Below are positions 29,290 to 38,775 of a stretch of DNA of 64,000 nt, in pieces. How positions within the stretch are numbered: position 1 is the first letter of the stretch; each line of letters opens with the position of its first letter. The notes beneath the pieces are model-generated. The model made no database searches. It was not told where the DNA came from and worked only from the letters and a program-made list of their open reading frames with translations. Location of the stretch: assembly GCF_016919725.2 (NCBI RefSeq), contig NZ_JAJERH010000003.1:62001-126000 (forward strand), read 5' to 3'. Made by a program: the position numbers and the translations under genes. This DNA comes from Virgibacillus sp. AGTR (GTDB lineage Bacteria > Bacillota > Bacilli > Bacillales > Amphibacillaceae).

Positions 29290-31179
29290 ATGGATAAACA
29301 ACTGGAAGCAGCGATGAATAAGTTATTGGATGAATTGAAAGGAACGCAAAATCAGGATGGATCTTGGACTTATCCATTTGAAACAGGAATAACAACTGAT
29401 AGTTATATGATTATTCTATTACGAACGTTGGAAATCAATGATTCTAATTTGATAAAGTCTTTAGCTGAACGAATTGCAAATAAACAACAAGCAAATGGTG
29501 CATGGAAATTATTTTATGATGAAGGACCAGGAAATCTTACAGCTACAGTTGAAGCCTATTATGCTTTACTTTATAGCGGCTATTACACAATAGATGATAA
29601 GCATATCCAAAAGGCTCGCCATTTTATAATAAGTAACGGTGGACTGAATAATATTCAATTATTTGCTAAAATAATGCTCGCCTTAACAGGACAATATAGT
29701 TGGCCAAGGCATATACCGATACCCATTGAGGGCATATTGCTCCCAGCTTATTTTCCAATTAATCTTTTTGATTTCTCTGTCTACGCTCGTGCTCACTTCA
29801 TACCTATATTACTAGTAGCAGATAAAAAGTTGCAGTTAACAACATCTGCATCACCTAATTTATCGGATCTAACTATGCAGAGAAAGGCCAATTGGGAAGA
29901 AGATTTACGGGAGTGGCAAACGTTTTTTTCTATATTAAAAGGCGGGATAAAAAAATTAATAGGACTGCCTCATGAATTACATGAATTAGCGTTAAACAGA
30001 GCTGAAACATATATACTTCAGCGAGTGGAACCAGATGGAACATTTAATACCTATTTTAGTTCAACATTTCTGATGATTTTCGCTTTAATAGCAAGAGGGT
30101 ACAGGAAGGATCATCCCGTTATTAAACGAGCGATAAAAGGATTAAGATCCTTTATCATCACCGTTGATAATCAACTGCATATGCAATTTACAACTGCCAC
30201 TGTTTGGAATACGTCACTCATTAGTTATAGTTTACAGGAAGCAGGTGTTTCTTCGCGTTCAAAGACCATTCAAGAGGCTACAAATTATATTCGTGCTAAA
30301 CAACAACAGTTCTATGGAGATTGGGCAATTCACACACCATATATACTTCCCGGCGGATGGGGATTTTCCAACGTCAATACTATAGTACCTGATCATGATG
30401 ATACAACAGCAGCATTACGAGCTCTACGAACAAGTGTCCTTACTAAGAATACGGATCGCTTTATATGGGATAGGGGAGTAGAATGGATTTTAGCAATGCA
30501 GAATGATGATGGTGGGTGGGGAGCATTTGAAAAAGATGTAGATAGCTTACTTCTAACATGGTTGCCAATAAAAGGAGCAGAGCTACTATTACTTGATCCT
30601 TCAACAGCAGATTTAACTGGCAGGACATTAGAATTCCTAGCTACGTTTACGAAATTGAATCAGTCTCATCCGCTAGTAAAGCGAGCTGTTCATTGGTTAA
30701 TCAAAAATCAAGAGCAGAATGGCTCTTGGTATGGAAGGTGGGGTATTTGCTATATATATGGTACTTGGGCAGCAGTAACAGGACTAGTTGCAGCAGGAAT
30801 TAATCCAGGGAATGCCTCAATCAGAAGAGCGGTTAATTGGTTGTATCGAATACAGCATGAAGATGGTGGATGGGGGGAATCATGTAAAAGTGATCAGGAG
30901 AAAACGTATATTCCATTAAAGGAAAGCACACGGACACAAACAGCTTGGGCGCTTGATACGTTGATTACTGCTGAGGTTAAAAAAACGAACGGAATAAAAC
31001 GAGGAATGGATTTTTTATTATCTAATCAAGAAAAACAAAATAATTGGACGACAAACTATCCAAAGGGTCAAGCACTACCTGGTAGCTTTTACATGCATTA
31101 TCACAGTTATGAATACCTTTTCCCGCTTTTAGCATTAGCACATTACAAGAAAAAATTTGTTGAAGATGATAAATCCTAG
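29290..31179 (+). CDS. sqhC: Squalene-hopene cyclase family: sporulenol synthase
   Basis: A 629-residue terpene cyclase. The catalytic acid motif DxDD is present as PDHDDTTAA with Asp368, Asp370 and Asp371. Several QW repeats are visible (QNQDGSWTYPF, QNDDGGWGAFE, QNGSWYGRWG, HEDGGWGES), and ICYIYGTWAA is conserved. In spore formers of this group the homologue cyclises tetraprenyl-beta-curcumene to sporulenol-type lipids of the spore envelope. That substrate is inferred from lineage. No squalene-synthesis genes are nearby. Confidence 0.9.
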   Translation: MDKQLEAAMNKLLDELKGTQNQDGSWTYPFETGITTDSYMIILLRTLEINDSNLIKSLAERIANKQQANGAWKLFYDEGPGNLTATVEAYYALLYSGYYTIDDKHIQKARHFIISNGGLNNIQLFAKIMLALTGQYSWPRHIPIPIEGILLPAYFPINLFDFSVYARAHFIPILLVADKKLQLTTSASPNLSDLTMQRKANWEEDLREWQTFFSILKGGIKKLIGLPHELHELALNRAETYILQRVEPDGTFNTYFSSTFLMIFALIARGYRKDHPVIKRAIKGLRSFIITVDNQLHMQFTTATVWNTSLISYSLQEAGVSSRSKTIQEATNYIRAKQQQFYGDWAIHTPYILPGGWGFSNVNTIVPDHDDTTAALRALRTSVLTKNTDRFIWDRGVEWILAMQNDDGGWGAFEKDVDSLLLTWLPIKGAELLLLDPSTADLTGRTLEFLATFTKLNQSHPLVKRAVHWLIKNQEQNGSWYGRWGICYIYGTWAAVTGLVAAGINPGNASIRRAVNWLYRIQHEDGGWGESCKSDQEKTYIPLKESTRTQTAWALDTLITAEVKKTNGIKRGMDFLLSNQEKQNNWTTNYPKGQALPGSFYMHYHSYEYLFPLLALAHYKKKFVEDDKS

Positions 31180-31251
31180 TATAAATATCCTTATCACTGA
31201 ACATGTCAGCACATAAACTATAACAGACTATAATGAAGAGGTGATGTAGGT

Positions 31252-31500
31252 ATGTTTCCTGATAGACAAAGAAGATCAATAATGAGGCAAGCACCTCCTA
31301 GACGTCAAGCTGATTGGTTTGGAAGACCACTCCAAGGCAGGAATACTCCTAAGAAAGCATCTACAACAGAAAATATTATTGCCCAATTCCGTGATCAAGA
31401 TGGACAATTGGATTTTAATAAAATGACAGAAGTTGCCTCGCAAATGGGGAAGATATATGGTCAAGTAAGTCCATTAATTACTACTTTCTTTAAGAAGTAA
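31252..31500 (+). CDS. yppG: YppG-like small protein
   Basis: 82 residues. A basic, Arg/Pro-rich N terminus (RQRRSIMRQAPPRRQ) is followed by a conserved tail IIAQFRDQDGQLDFNKMTEV continuing VASQMGKIYGQVSPLITTFF, which resembles the YppG family (QFKDxDGxxDxxKM...). Such proteins occur in sporulating Bacillaceae and may be spore-associated. GAGGTGATGTAGGT precedes the ATG. Function unknown. Confidence 0.6.
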   Translation: MFPDRQRRSIMRQAPPRRQADWFGRPLQGRNTPKKASTTENIIAQFRDQDGQLDFNKMTEVASQMGKIYGQVSPLITTFFKK

Positions 31501-31605
31501 GCATATGTTTCGTGTCACTGCATGGTGACACGTTTATTTTTGTTTTATTTTATAATAAAAATAAGCCAAATGACGAATGCTACTGTAAAAAGGAGGTTCA
31601 TACTA

Positions 31606-32046
31606 ATGCATCAACAATTACGAAATTTTATGACATCGAATGTGTATACAGTCAATGATACACAATCGATACAAGAAGCAGCTGCTCTAATGAGCGAACA
31701 TAATATTGGATCGCTTCCGGTTGTAGATCAACATGGAAGCATAGTTGGGATGATTACTGATCGTGATATTACGTTACGTTCTACAGCACAGGGAGAAGCT
31801 GCCCAAACTCCGGTTTCTCAAGTGATGACAGCACAACAAGTCGTTCAAGGTACACCAGAAATGGATGCACATGAAGCTGCGCAGCTTATGGCGCAACAGC
31901 AAATCCGTCGCTTGCCAGTTGTCGAGAACGGACAAATTGTTGGAATGGTTGCTTTAGGAGATTTAGCAGTAGATAATCAATTAGAGAATGAAGCTGGAGA
32001 AGCTCTATCTGATATATCTAATCCTTCTGATCCTCAGAAGGATTAG
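31606..32046 (+). CDS. CBS-domain pair protein
   Basis: 146 residues consisting of two CBS domains in tandem (about 8-62 and 72-128), each with the xIGSLPVVDxxGxIVGMITDRDI pattern (IGSLPVVDQHGSIVGMITDR; IRRLPVVENGQIVGMVALGD). Such stand-alone pairs bind adenine nucleotides and act as energy or stress sensors. The ATG at 31606 follows AAAAGGAGG; the frame extends 28 codons upstream without a site. The last ten codons lie in a perfect hairpin. Confidence 0.88.
   Translation: MHQQLRNFMTSNVYTVNDTQSIQEAAALMSEHNIGSLPVVDQHGSIVGMITDRDITLRSTAQGEAAQTPVSQVMTAQQVVQGTPEMDAHEAAQLMAQQQIRRLPVVENGQIVGMVALGDLAVDNQLENEAGEALSDISNPSDPQKD
32018..32046 (+). other. Perfect hairpin over the CBS gene's stop codon
   Basis: CTAATCCTTCTGA-TCC-TCAGAAGGATTAG is a 13-bp perfect stem with a 3-base loop that includes the TAG stop. 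No T run follows, so it is not a standard terminator; it may protect the 3' end of the message. Confidence 0.7.
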
Positions 32047-32125
32047 AAGAATAAGGATGTTTCAAAGGGACCTGTTGAAAGAGAGCGTTCTTTTGAGAAG
32101 GTGTTGTTTTTAATCTAAATAATAG

Positions 32126-32191
32126 AAACGTGTGGTTTATATAAAGCCCCCTTTGTAAAGGGCATTTTAATAAAAACCACACGTTTTTTAA
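32126..32191. terminator. Compound bidirectional terminator between convergent genes
   Basis: AAACGTGTGGTTT (32126-32138) pairs perfectly with AAACCACACGTTT (32174-32186). Inside is a second stem, GCCCCCTTT / AAAGGGC. Runs of T flank the outer stem on both strands, fitting termination of the CBS gene (+) and the haemolysin-III gene (-). Confidence 0.8.
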
Positions 32192-32195
32192 TTCC

Positions 32196-32843
32196 TTATA
32201 AGACATATCCATAGACGCAAATAAAATGAAATAGGCTACCAATTAGAATAAATATGTGGAAAATCTCATGAAATCCCATATGTTTAAATGATAATATTTT
32301 TGGTTTAAGCCCGTAAATGATGCCACCAATCGTATAAAAAACACCACCTAATACTAGTAATATCATCCCACTTGTATTAATAATTGGTGCTAGAGATGAA
32401 CTGAAGAATACAACAATCCAACCCATACCTATATATAATGAAGTAGATAGCCATCTAGGTGAATGAAACCATATTAATTTAAAAACAACACCGAGTACTG
32501 CTAGTGTACTAACAATCACAAATAGTGCCCACCCTAAGGTCCCCTGTAGACTAATTAGGCAAAAAGGCGTATACGTCCCGGCAATTAATACATATATCAT
32601 TGAGTGGTCGATTCGCCGCAAAAATGCGATGACTTGATCTCTTGCAATCACCATATGATAGGTGGCCGAGGCAGCATATAACAATGTCATACTAATACCA
32701 AATACAATTACAGCTGCAATAGCTAGTGAAGAATCTGTTGTAGCTGTTGCTTTTATGACTAGTGCTAGCAATCCAGCGAAGGATAAAACAGCTCCAAATA
32801 AATGTGTAAGCCCATTAATTGGCTCACGAATATGTATACACAT
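32196..32843 (-). CDS. Haemolysin III family membrane protein (YplQ-like, PAQR superfamily)
   Basis: 215 residues with seven hydrophobic helices. It opens with IREPINGLTHLFGAVLSFAG. Family residues are LLYAASATYHM, RRIDHSMIYVLIAGTYTPFC and FHEIFHIFILIGSLFHF, where the His residues of helices 2 and 7 form the putative metal site of the PAQR fold. Despite the name, most bacterial members are not toxins; a role in membrane lipid homeostasis is suspected. AAGGTG is present about 8 bases before the ATG. Confidence 0.9.
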   Translation of the reverse strand: MCIHIREPINGLTHLFGAVLSFAGLLALVIKATATTDSSLAIAAVIVFGISMTLLYAASATYHMVIARDQVIAFLRRIDHSMIYVLIAGTYTPFCLISLQGTLGWALFVIVSTLAVLGVVFKLIWFHSPRWLSTSLYIGMGWIVVFFSSSLAPIINTSGMILLVLGGVFYTIGGIIYGLKPKILSFKHMGFHEIFHIFILIGSLFHFICVYGYVL

Positions 32844-32996
32844 GTAACCAACACCTTTATAATGTGATGTAGTTTTAAAAACTATATTTAAATGATATAT
32901 GTATTTTGATATGTAGTCAAGGTTTACTTCATATTTATTCTCACGTATAATAATAGGATAGAAATGTTTAGGACAAAACGTTAAAGAGGTTGAATA

Positions 32997-33572
32997 ATGG
33001 AAAACAATAAAGACATTTTAGACGGCATGCAATTAAATAGTCAGCTTTCTTTAGAAGAAATCCCAGACTTGGATTTGTATATGGATCAGGTTATTCAGTT
33101 ATTTGAAAATAAGTTTGGTATTTTAAAGCGAGATGAAAATGAAAAAGTACTAACTAAAACAATGATCAATAATTATGCGAAGGGTAAATTATTTTTCCCT
33201 ATTGAGAATAAAAAGTATTCAAAAGTTCATATGATGCTTATTGCCATGATCTATCAAATGAAAGGAGCTTTATCCATAAATGATGTAAAGGTGACTTTAG
33301 ATCCGTTAAACACAATGATAACCGAAGAAGGCTTTGATTTAACGGACTTATATAAGCGTTATGTTCAAATGGCCGATGAAAGCATGGGGCAACTAAAAGA
33401 CGAAATGTCGTTGTTGTCTGAAGAAGTAACGAAGCATATAGTGGCACTAGATAGTGAGAAATCTGACTACTTAACACAGTTATTATTGGTTGCTTCTTTC
33501 GTAAATATGAGTAATTATTATCGTAGGGCAGCAGAGAGGATCGTAGACAACATAGCTAAAGAAAATATATAA
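32997..33572 (+). CDS. DUF1836 family protein
   Basis: 191 residues. The N-terminal part (IPDLDLYMDQVIQLFENKFG, LTKTMINNYAKGKLF) resembles the DNA-binding helix arrangement of DUF1836 proteins; the rest is helical. It may be a MerR-like regulator, but no target is evident. It lies 21 bases upstream of the peptidase gene and is probably co-transcribed. Confidence 0.7.
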   Translation: MENNKDILDGMQLNSQLSLEEIPDLDLYMDQVIQLFENKFGILKRDENEKVLTKTMINNYAKGKLFFPIENKKYSKVHMMLIAMIYQMKGALSINDVKVTLDPLNTMITEEGFDLTDLYKRYVQMADESMGQLKDEMSLLSEEVTKHIVALDSEKSDYLTQLLLVASFVNMSNYYRRAAERIVDNIAKENI

Positions 33573-33593
33573 ACCATCGTGGAGGGGAAAATT

Positions 33594-34652
33594 ATGCATA
33601 CATATCCAAATGTAACAGAAACAAAGGGAGTTATTGAGAAATTGGTATCGATTCCAAGTCCATCTGGTTATACCGATCAAGTTATCAGCTATGTCGAGGA
33701 ATTTCTTCAAGCATTAAATGTAGAGACAAAACGTAATCTTAAGGGAGGGTTAATTGCCACTTTACCTGGTAAAAACAATAGTGAGCATCGTATGCTAACA
33801 GCACATGTCGATACGCTAGGAGCAATGGTGAAAGAAGTCAAGAATAATGGGAGATTGCGTCTAGACTTGATCGGTGGGTTTAACTTTAATTCAATTGAAG
33901 GTGAATACTGTACGATTCATACAGCCAATGGTAAAAATTATACAGGTACTATTTTAATGCATCAAACATCGGTTCATGTATATAAAGATGCGGGTGAAGC
34001 AAAACGAGATAAAGAGAATATGGAAGTGCGAATTGATGAAAAGGTTGAAAATGCTGATGATATACGCTCACTAGGTATAGAAGTTGGAGACTTTGTTTCT
34101 TTTGATCCTCGCGTACAGGTAACAGAAAATGGATTTATAAAATCACGTCATTTAGATGATAAGGCGAGTGTCGGTATTTTACTACAGCTTATTAAGCGGC
34201 TAAAAGAAGAATCCATAGAGCTACCCTATACGACTCATTTTCTCATCTCTAATAATGAGGAAATTGGCTATGGGGGGAATTCAAATATTCCTGTAGAAAC
34301 AACAGAATATCTGGCTGTAGATATGGGGGCAATGGGAGATGGTCAATCCACTGACGAATATACGGTTTCTATTTGTGTGAAGGATGCATCAGGACCATAC
34401 CATTATGGGCTCCGCAAGCATTTAGTAGATTTAGCGCAAAAAAATAATATCGGCTATAAATTAGATATTTACCCGTATTATGGCTCCGATGCTTCGGCAG
34501 CTATTAGAGCTGGTCATGATATTATTCATGGACTAATTGGACCTGGAATTGATTCATCTCATGCATTCGAAAGAACGCATGAATCATCATTAAAAAATAC
34601 GGAAGATTTGCTTTTTCATTATGTATGTTCAGAAACAGTAACAAGAAAGTAA
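33594..34652 (+). CDS. M42 family metallopeptidase (glutamyl aminopeptidase-like)
   Basis: 352 residues. A two-metal aminopeptidase with TAHVDTLGAMV (first metal His/Asp), SRHLDDKASVGILL (bridging Asp), ISNNEEIGYGG (catalytic Glu pair), AVDMGAMGDG (metal Asp) and the late His in GIDSSHAFERTH. Members form large tetrahedral oligomers that trim peptides. GGAGGGG lies 6 bases before the ATG at 33594; five extra in-frame codons upstream are not used. A strong terminator follows. Confidence 0.9.
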   Translation: MHTYPNVTETKGVIEKLVSIPSPSGYTDQVISYVEEFLQALNVETKRNLKGGLIATLPGKNNSEHRMLTAHVDTLGAMVKEVKNNGRLRLDLIGGFNFNSIEGEYCTIHTANGKNYTGTILMHQTSVHVYKDAGEAKRDKENMEVRIDEKVENADDIRSLGIEVGDFVSFDPRVQVTENGFIKSRHLDDKASVGILLQLIKRLKEESIELPYTTHFLISNNEEIGYGGNSNIPVETTEYLAVDMGAMGDGQSTDEYTVSICVKDASGPYHYGLRKHLVDLAQKNNIGYKLDIYPYYGSDASAAIRAGHDIIHGLIGPGIDSSHAFERTHESSLKNTEDLLFHYVCSETVTRK

Positions 34653-34674
34653 GTTAAAGCTAGAGGGTTTCGGG

Positions 34675-34719
34675 AAAAAAGCCCAATTTCTCAATTAAAG
34701 CTGAGGAATTGGGCTTTTT
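34675..34719 (+). terminator. Terminator after the M42 peptidase
   Basis: AAAAAAGCCCAATTTCTCA pairs with TGAGGAATTGGGCTTTTT around a short loop; A-run before and T-run after make it usable in both directions. Confidence 0.88.
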
Positions 34720-35083
34720 AACATTGTAATTTCCTTACCTTTATAATTTCGCGTTTTCTTGGTGGTACTCTTAGTAGGTTATAATCAATCTTCTTATAAA
34801 ATCACATTTCCTTCTTTTGTATATTTTTCCACCTCAGTACAACTGTAAATGCTATTGCCACATCCGTTGAATCTATTTCGTTATTATATTTTGCTTTTTC
34901 TAACCCTTTCAACAACAATTAATCCGTTTGGATGCATTTCAAAAAACATTCATTTATACTTAGCTTTTACTTTTCGATGTGTCATTCCATGAATGTAATA
35001 ACTAATTTAAATGCCGTTATTCCAAAAAAACACTCGTTAGCGCAACATCTATTTAGTATGTACCAAGAGAATATATTTCTCGC
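34720..35083. other. Intergenic stretch, nothing recognised
   Basis: About 360 AT-rich bases between convergent genes. No open frame with a binding site, repeat or clear structure was seen. Confidence 0.4.
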
Positions 35084-35800
35084 TTAAATTGACAAATCAA
35101 ATGATAAAAACTTAGGCAGTTCGTGTTCATGCTTGTCGAGCATAATTTGTTCCGGCTTGATGCCCTGCTCACGTAGCATTTCAATGTTCTGTATGAGGAA
35201 TTCGTCGCTACCGACAACGTAGAAGAGCCCATCCTTGTCTGCAGCAAGATCTTTCACTTCTTCATAGTAATCTTTACGGTTATCGACGAACTGCGATGTA
35301 AACTTCTTGTCTGGTACGGATTTAAAAATATCAGTGAATAAGAATTCTTTTGATGAATCGATGTTTAGGGAATGAATTTTATTGACGTTATCAGCACGTT
35401 CAAAATAATCAAGTACAAGCGGTCTGAAAGTTGCTAGACCGACACCTGATGACAGAAGGTAAACATTTTTGTCTTCTCGTTTAAGTGGTACATTCGAATG
35501 CGTTTTAAATATTGCAATTTCATTGCCGACCTTAAGATTTCTTAAAATCGTTTTAAACTCAGAGCACTGCTCTCTGATACGTGTTGTGATACCGATTGAA
35601 TTTTCGTGCGGTAAAGTGGAGATGGACATGTGGCGAATCAGGCTGCGATTTGGTTTATCTCCAGCATTAAAACCTTCCAGTGCGAAGTGGGTGTGGGAAC
35701 CTTCTTCCCATGTAAAGTCGTCCGGACAGTCGAGCAGGTATGTTTTTACCTCAGGCGTTTCTTCAATAATCTTATTTATTTTAGTCCAGTATATTTTCAT
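35084..35800 (-). CDS. FNR-like FAD/NAD(P)-binding oxidoreductase
   Basis: 238 residues of the ferredoxin-NADP reductase fold. The FAD domain has RHMSIST (RxxS motif), and the nucleotide domain has LLSSGVGLATFRPLVLDYF (GxGxxxxRP) and FYVVGSDEFLIQNIEMLREQ near the C terminus. There is no ferredoxin or globin domain. It is a single-gene unit with GTGAGGAG before the ATG. The electron partner is unknown. Confidence 0.75.
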   Translation of the reverse strand: MKIYWTKINKIIEETPEVKTYLLDCPDDFTWEEGSHTHFALEGFNAGDKPNRSLIRHMSISTLPHENSIGITTRIREQCSEFKTILRNLKVGNEIAIFKTHSNVPLKREDKNVYLLSSGVGLATFRPLVLDYFERADNVNKIHSLNIDSSKEFLFTDIFKSVPDKKFTSQFVDNRKDYYEEVKDLAADKDGLFYVVGSDEFLIQNIEMLREQGIKPEQIMLDKHEHELPKFLSFDLSI

Positions 35801-35983
35801 TATATATTCTCCTCACTTTATGTATTGTTACTAACTAATATACAATAAGTGATAATAATTCTCAATTAAACGAATTGATTATAATAATTTATGTTATTAA
35901 ATAATCTGACATTTCACAAAAAATTGAATTTAATTCTTCGTAGTTGCATTCGTTCTCACTATCGAATATTAAATATGTTGGAC

Positions 35984-36072
35984 CTGATTGGTTCAAATGC
36001 TTTTAGGTCATACCCTTGTGGTACGAACCATCGGGGGGATAAAACAAAAACCCCCCACCGATTGAAATTTCT
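35984..36072. repeat. Repeat R2, copy 1
   Basis: CTGATTGGTTCAAATGC, then TTTTAGGTCATACCCTTGTGG, then a GC-rich hairpin ATCGG-GGGG / CCCC-CCGAT, then GATTGAAATTTC. The same order recurs at 44886-44973. The minus strand of both copies reads PxGYDLKA, so decayed coding sequence is possible. The surrounding 35801-36142 holds no other feature. Confidence 0.6.
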
Positions 36073-36142
36073 CTTTATTTATAACCGCTCGTTATTACAC
36101 CCGTAAGCACAATAAGGTAACTGACAATGTAGCAGAAACTAT

Positions 36143-36658
36143 TTAGTTATCCCATTCTTCCTCTAAAATAGCATAGGAATATTCATCCCACCATTGATCA
36201 CCATGAGGGATGCATTTTTTAAAATAACCTTCTCTTCTCATGCCGATCTTTTCCATAACACGGTACGAAGGAATGTTTTCTGGCTGACATGTAGCAACAA
36301 TTCTATGTAACTTTAAGTCTTCAAAACCATATTTTATTATCGCAGATGCAGCTTCGGAAGCGTAACCTTTATTATAATATTTAGGGTTAAATACCCACCC
36401 TATTTCATAAGAATGATCACCGAAATATTTAAAAAATTCTAAATGTCCAATTAAAATATCTCCATCAGCTAGTATTACTGGGAATTTTTCAGCTGAATCA
36501 TCAATATTTTTTTGGATGAACTTCTTTGTTTCTTCTTTTGTTAATACACCTTCTGGCATATATTTCATTACACTCTTTTGGGAAGCATACTCATATACTC
36601 CTTCCCAATCATCTAATTCAAAATGACGTATAATTAATCTTTCTGTTTTTATGTACAT
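36143..36658 (-). CDS. GNAT N-acetyltransferase, RimJ/RimL-like
   Basis: 171 residues. It opens with IKTERLIIRHFELDDWEGVY, the usual start of ribosomal-protein-alanine-acetyltransferase-like enzymes. The acetyl-CoA site is YEIGWVFNPKYYNKGYASEA followed by AIIKYGFEDLKLHRIVATC, and ENIPSYRVMEKIGMRREG ends the fold. AAGGGAG before the ATG at 36658 sets the start; a 48-codon upstream extension in the same frame has no support. The substrate (protein or small amine) is unknown. Confidence 0.88.
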   Translation of the reverse strand: MYIKTERLIIRHFELDDWEGVYEYASQKSVMKYMPEGVLTKEETKKFIQKNIDDSAEKFPVILADGDILIGHLEFFKYFGDHSYEIGWVFNPKYYNKGYASEAASAIIKYGFEDLKLHRIVATCQPENIPSYRVMEKIGMRREGYFKKCIPHGDQWWDEYSYAILEEEWDN

Positions 36659-36726
36659 ATTTTTTCTCCCTTCAAAAATTCCAAAATTGGAAAAATAAAC
36701 GATATTAAATAAACACGCCCGCTTAC

Positions 36727-36828
36727 TCAACGGAACTCGAAAGCATAGAAGGTTGCAATGCTGACAATAGAGAAAATAATAAAAACACCAACAAGAGTCC
36801 AAAGCGTGATTTTAACCCCTCAGCTCAT
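36727..36828 (-). pseudogene. Miniature single-helix membrane ORF with an in-frame TGA at codon 3
   Basis: GGAGG (36839-36843) stands 10 bases before ATG AGC TGA GGG. Reading on in the same frame gives VKITLWTLVGVFIIFSIVSI followed by ATFYAFEFR and a stop, a clean membrane helix with a charged end. The TGA would stop translation after two residues, so this looks like a recently inactivated 33-residue protein. No family was recognised. Confidence 0.4.
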
Positions 36829-37008
36829 CAACTAACGGCCTCCTTTTAAGCTATATCTAAAACCACTGCCATTCCTAAACGTTAACATATATCCTGAAAC
36901 AACCTATCCCGTTTCATGAACAGTGACTATTTGTAGTCTAATTATATACCTTCTTACACGAACTGTTCTATTAATTTTAACACAAAAGCTAATATTCGAA
37001 ATATGTAA

Positions 37009-37917
37009 CTATTTTAATTTGGTCGACTCTTCTATTCCTGCCAGTACGATTTTTAGTAAAATAATCAATATCATAAATGAAAACAGAGGAGACATTACAA
37101 TCCATGGATGATGTAAAAATTCCTGATAGGAAGAACCAATTAATCCACCCCATTCATTGGTGATGGAAAAAAAAGCACTCCTTTCTTCGGTAATATCTAT
37201 TTTCCTACTACCTCCAATGAATATCCCCAGTACTCCCAAATGAATTAATAATAAGAGTAGCTGAATATTATTCTGAATAAAGAAAATACCAATCCTTGGT
37301 TTTATGTTTCTCCATATGTGCTTTTTAAAAATATAAAAGTTACTCACGCCTTGTAATTTTGCAATCTTGATATAATCCTTGTGTAGTTCCCCTTTTATCT
37401 CATCTCCAATTAATAACGTTAAGGGAGGTGTGCCAATACCAATTAATACAAGCACCAGCAAAAACATAAAGCGGAAACTATCTTCCTGAAAGAACCAGAG
37501 CATTGGTGCAAGCAGAAAAAAGACAATAATAACAGGTGGAATAATATAAGTAATCTCTACAACACGTTGTACCAGATTTCTAAACTTATGAATATAAAAT
37601 GCATATATAAGTGCTAAACCGGAAGAAATGAGAAAACGGAACAAGCATACAATAAGGACAAAGATAATTGTATATTTCGCACCGGCCAGTATGTTGTAAA
37701 CTAAAGACTCTCCCATAACATTTGTCCCAAAAGGAGGAAACTCCACGGGAGAATAGGGCGGCTTCCCGATAAAGTCACCATTGTCATCCAGCATAATGGA
37801 GGGTGCCTGCTTCTTTGAGAGAATTAGATTGGGAAAGAAACTGAATAACACAAGGATCAAGATCAATAGAATGCCTATACAGATTTTCATGTTTACTTTA
37901 CCCAACACTCTCATCAA
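37009..37917 (-). CDS. ABC transporter permease, DppC/OppC-like
   Basis: 302 residues with an N-terminal helix, a short outside loop and about five further helices. FPPFGTNVMGESLVYNILAG is the counterpart of the HPLGTDxxGRDxxxRxxxG start of peptide-type permeases, and KLQGVSNFYIFKKHIWRNIK is a divergent cytoplasmic coupling loop. It overlaps the preceding permease gene by 20 bases. No ATPase or solute-binding protein is encoded next to it. Confidence 0.8.
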   Translation of the reverse strand: MMRVLGKVNMKICIGILLILILVLFSFFPNLILSKKQAPSIMLDDNGDFIGKPPYSPVEFPPFGTNVMGESLVYNILAGAKYTIIFVLIVCLFRFLISSGLALIYAFYIHKFRNLVQRVVEITYIIPPVIIVFFLLAPMLWFFQEDSFRFMFLLVLVLIGIGTPPLTLLIGDEIKGELHKDYIKIAKLQGVSNFYIFKKHIWRNIKPRIGIFFIQNNIQLLLLLIHLGVLGIFIGGSRKIDITEERSAFFSITNEWGGLIGSSYQEFLHHPWIVMSPLFSFMILIILLKIVLAGIEESTKLK

Positions 37918-38773
37918 CCTCCTTGCTAAACGTCCATTTGTTTACTGCGTATTCCCCTATTCTGTTGAATAGATATAGAGGGAAATACAGCATAATAAGC
38001 ACCCACATCAATATTCGGAAGTCTCCAATTCCATACACTTTGACAAAGCTCATGATCCCGCTTAACCGCAAAATAATTTCTAGTATTAATAAGCTTGAAA
38101 TCATGTACAGAAAGATATTTTTGTAATATTGAAGGAGTGTTAAAAGTGTGTTTCTGAATAGATGAACGAAAAAGATATAGCTTTCCCCGAAGCCTCTTGA
38201 TTGTGAAAATAAATAATAGTGTTTGGTCTTTTCCTCAGCAATTCCTGCCACCATATATTTAAACAGGTAGATCGTTGGAATGGAACTTAATGCCAGTATT
38301 GGCAAGAGGTATATCGTCTCCCCGCCAAACTCGTAAATCCCCAGAGAAATTCCTGTAGTCTTAAAAATCCAGATAAAAAACTGGATAGATAATAAAACTA
38401 TTAACACATCCGGCATGGCTTCGATGATAAAAAAAACCCCAGATAGCGCTTTTTTAATAGATGCTGCCAGCATGTGAAATACATATGTAAATAGAATGGA
38501 TACAATAATGGATAAAATTAGGGAGCCAAGTATAATGATAATGGAATTTAAATATGCGTTGGAAACCGCTGCAAAGAAAGTTACTTCCTCGCCATTGCTT
38601 AATGGAACGGTTAGCTTCTGCGGCTGTAACAAATAATAAATCCCTGACCCCAAACTCTGTAAGAAATAGGTAAAGCTCTGGGTTTGGAATAACCCAGGTG
38701 TACAGCTGATTAGCAATATAACGAATAGAATAAGAGTAATTTCACTAAAAGACTTGGCGATATTATTCCACAT
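37898..38773 (-). CDS. ABC transporter permease, DppB/OppB-like
   Basis: 291 residues, about six helices. The coupling-helix region AQSRGFG-like SQSRGFGESYIFFVHLFRNT and preceding LALSSIPTIYLFKYMVAGIA resemble peptide/nickel permeases, though divergent. Its ATG is two bases after the stop of the lipoprotein gene. With the next permease it should form a heterodimeric channel. Confidence 0.8.
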   Translation of the reverse strand: MWNNIAKSFSEITLILFVILLISCTPGLFQTQSFTYFLQSLGSGIYYLLQPQKLTVPLSNGEEVTFFAAVSNAYLNSIIIILGSLILSIIVSILFTYVFHMLAASIKKALSGVFFIIEAMPDVLIVLLSIQFFIWIFKTTGISLGIYEFGGETIYLLPILALSSIPTIYLFKYMVAGIAEEKTKHYYLFSQSRGFGESYIFFVHLFRNTLLTLLQYYKNIFLYMISSLLILEIILRLSGIMSFVKVYGIGDFRILMWVLIMLYFPLYLFNRIGEYAVNKWTFSKEVDESVG

Positions 38774-38775
38774 AC

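Noticed and set aside
28061-29395. Full 444-codon reading of the DUF2515 gene
   Set aside because: The first 63 codons lie upstream of a strong ribosome-binding site and across the promoter region shared with sqhC.
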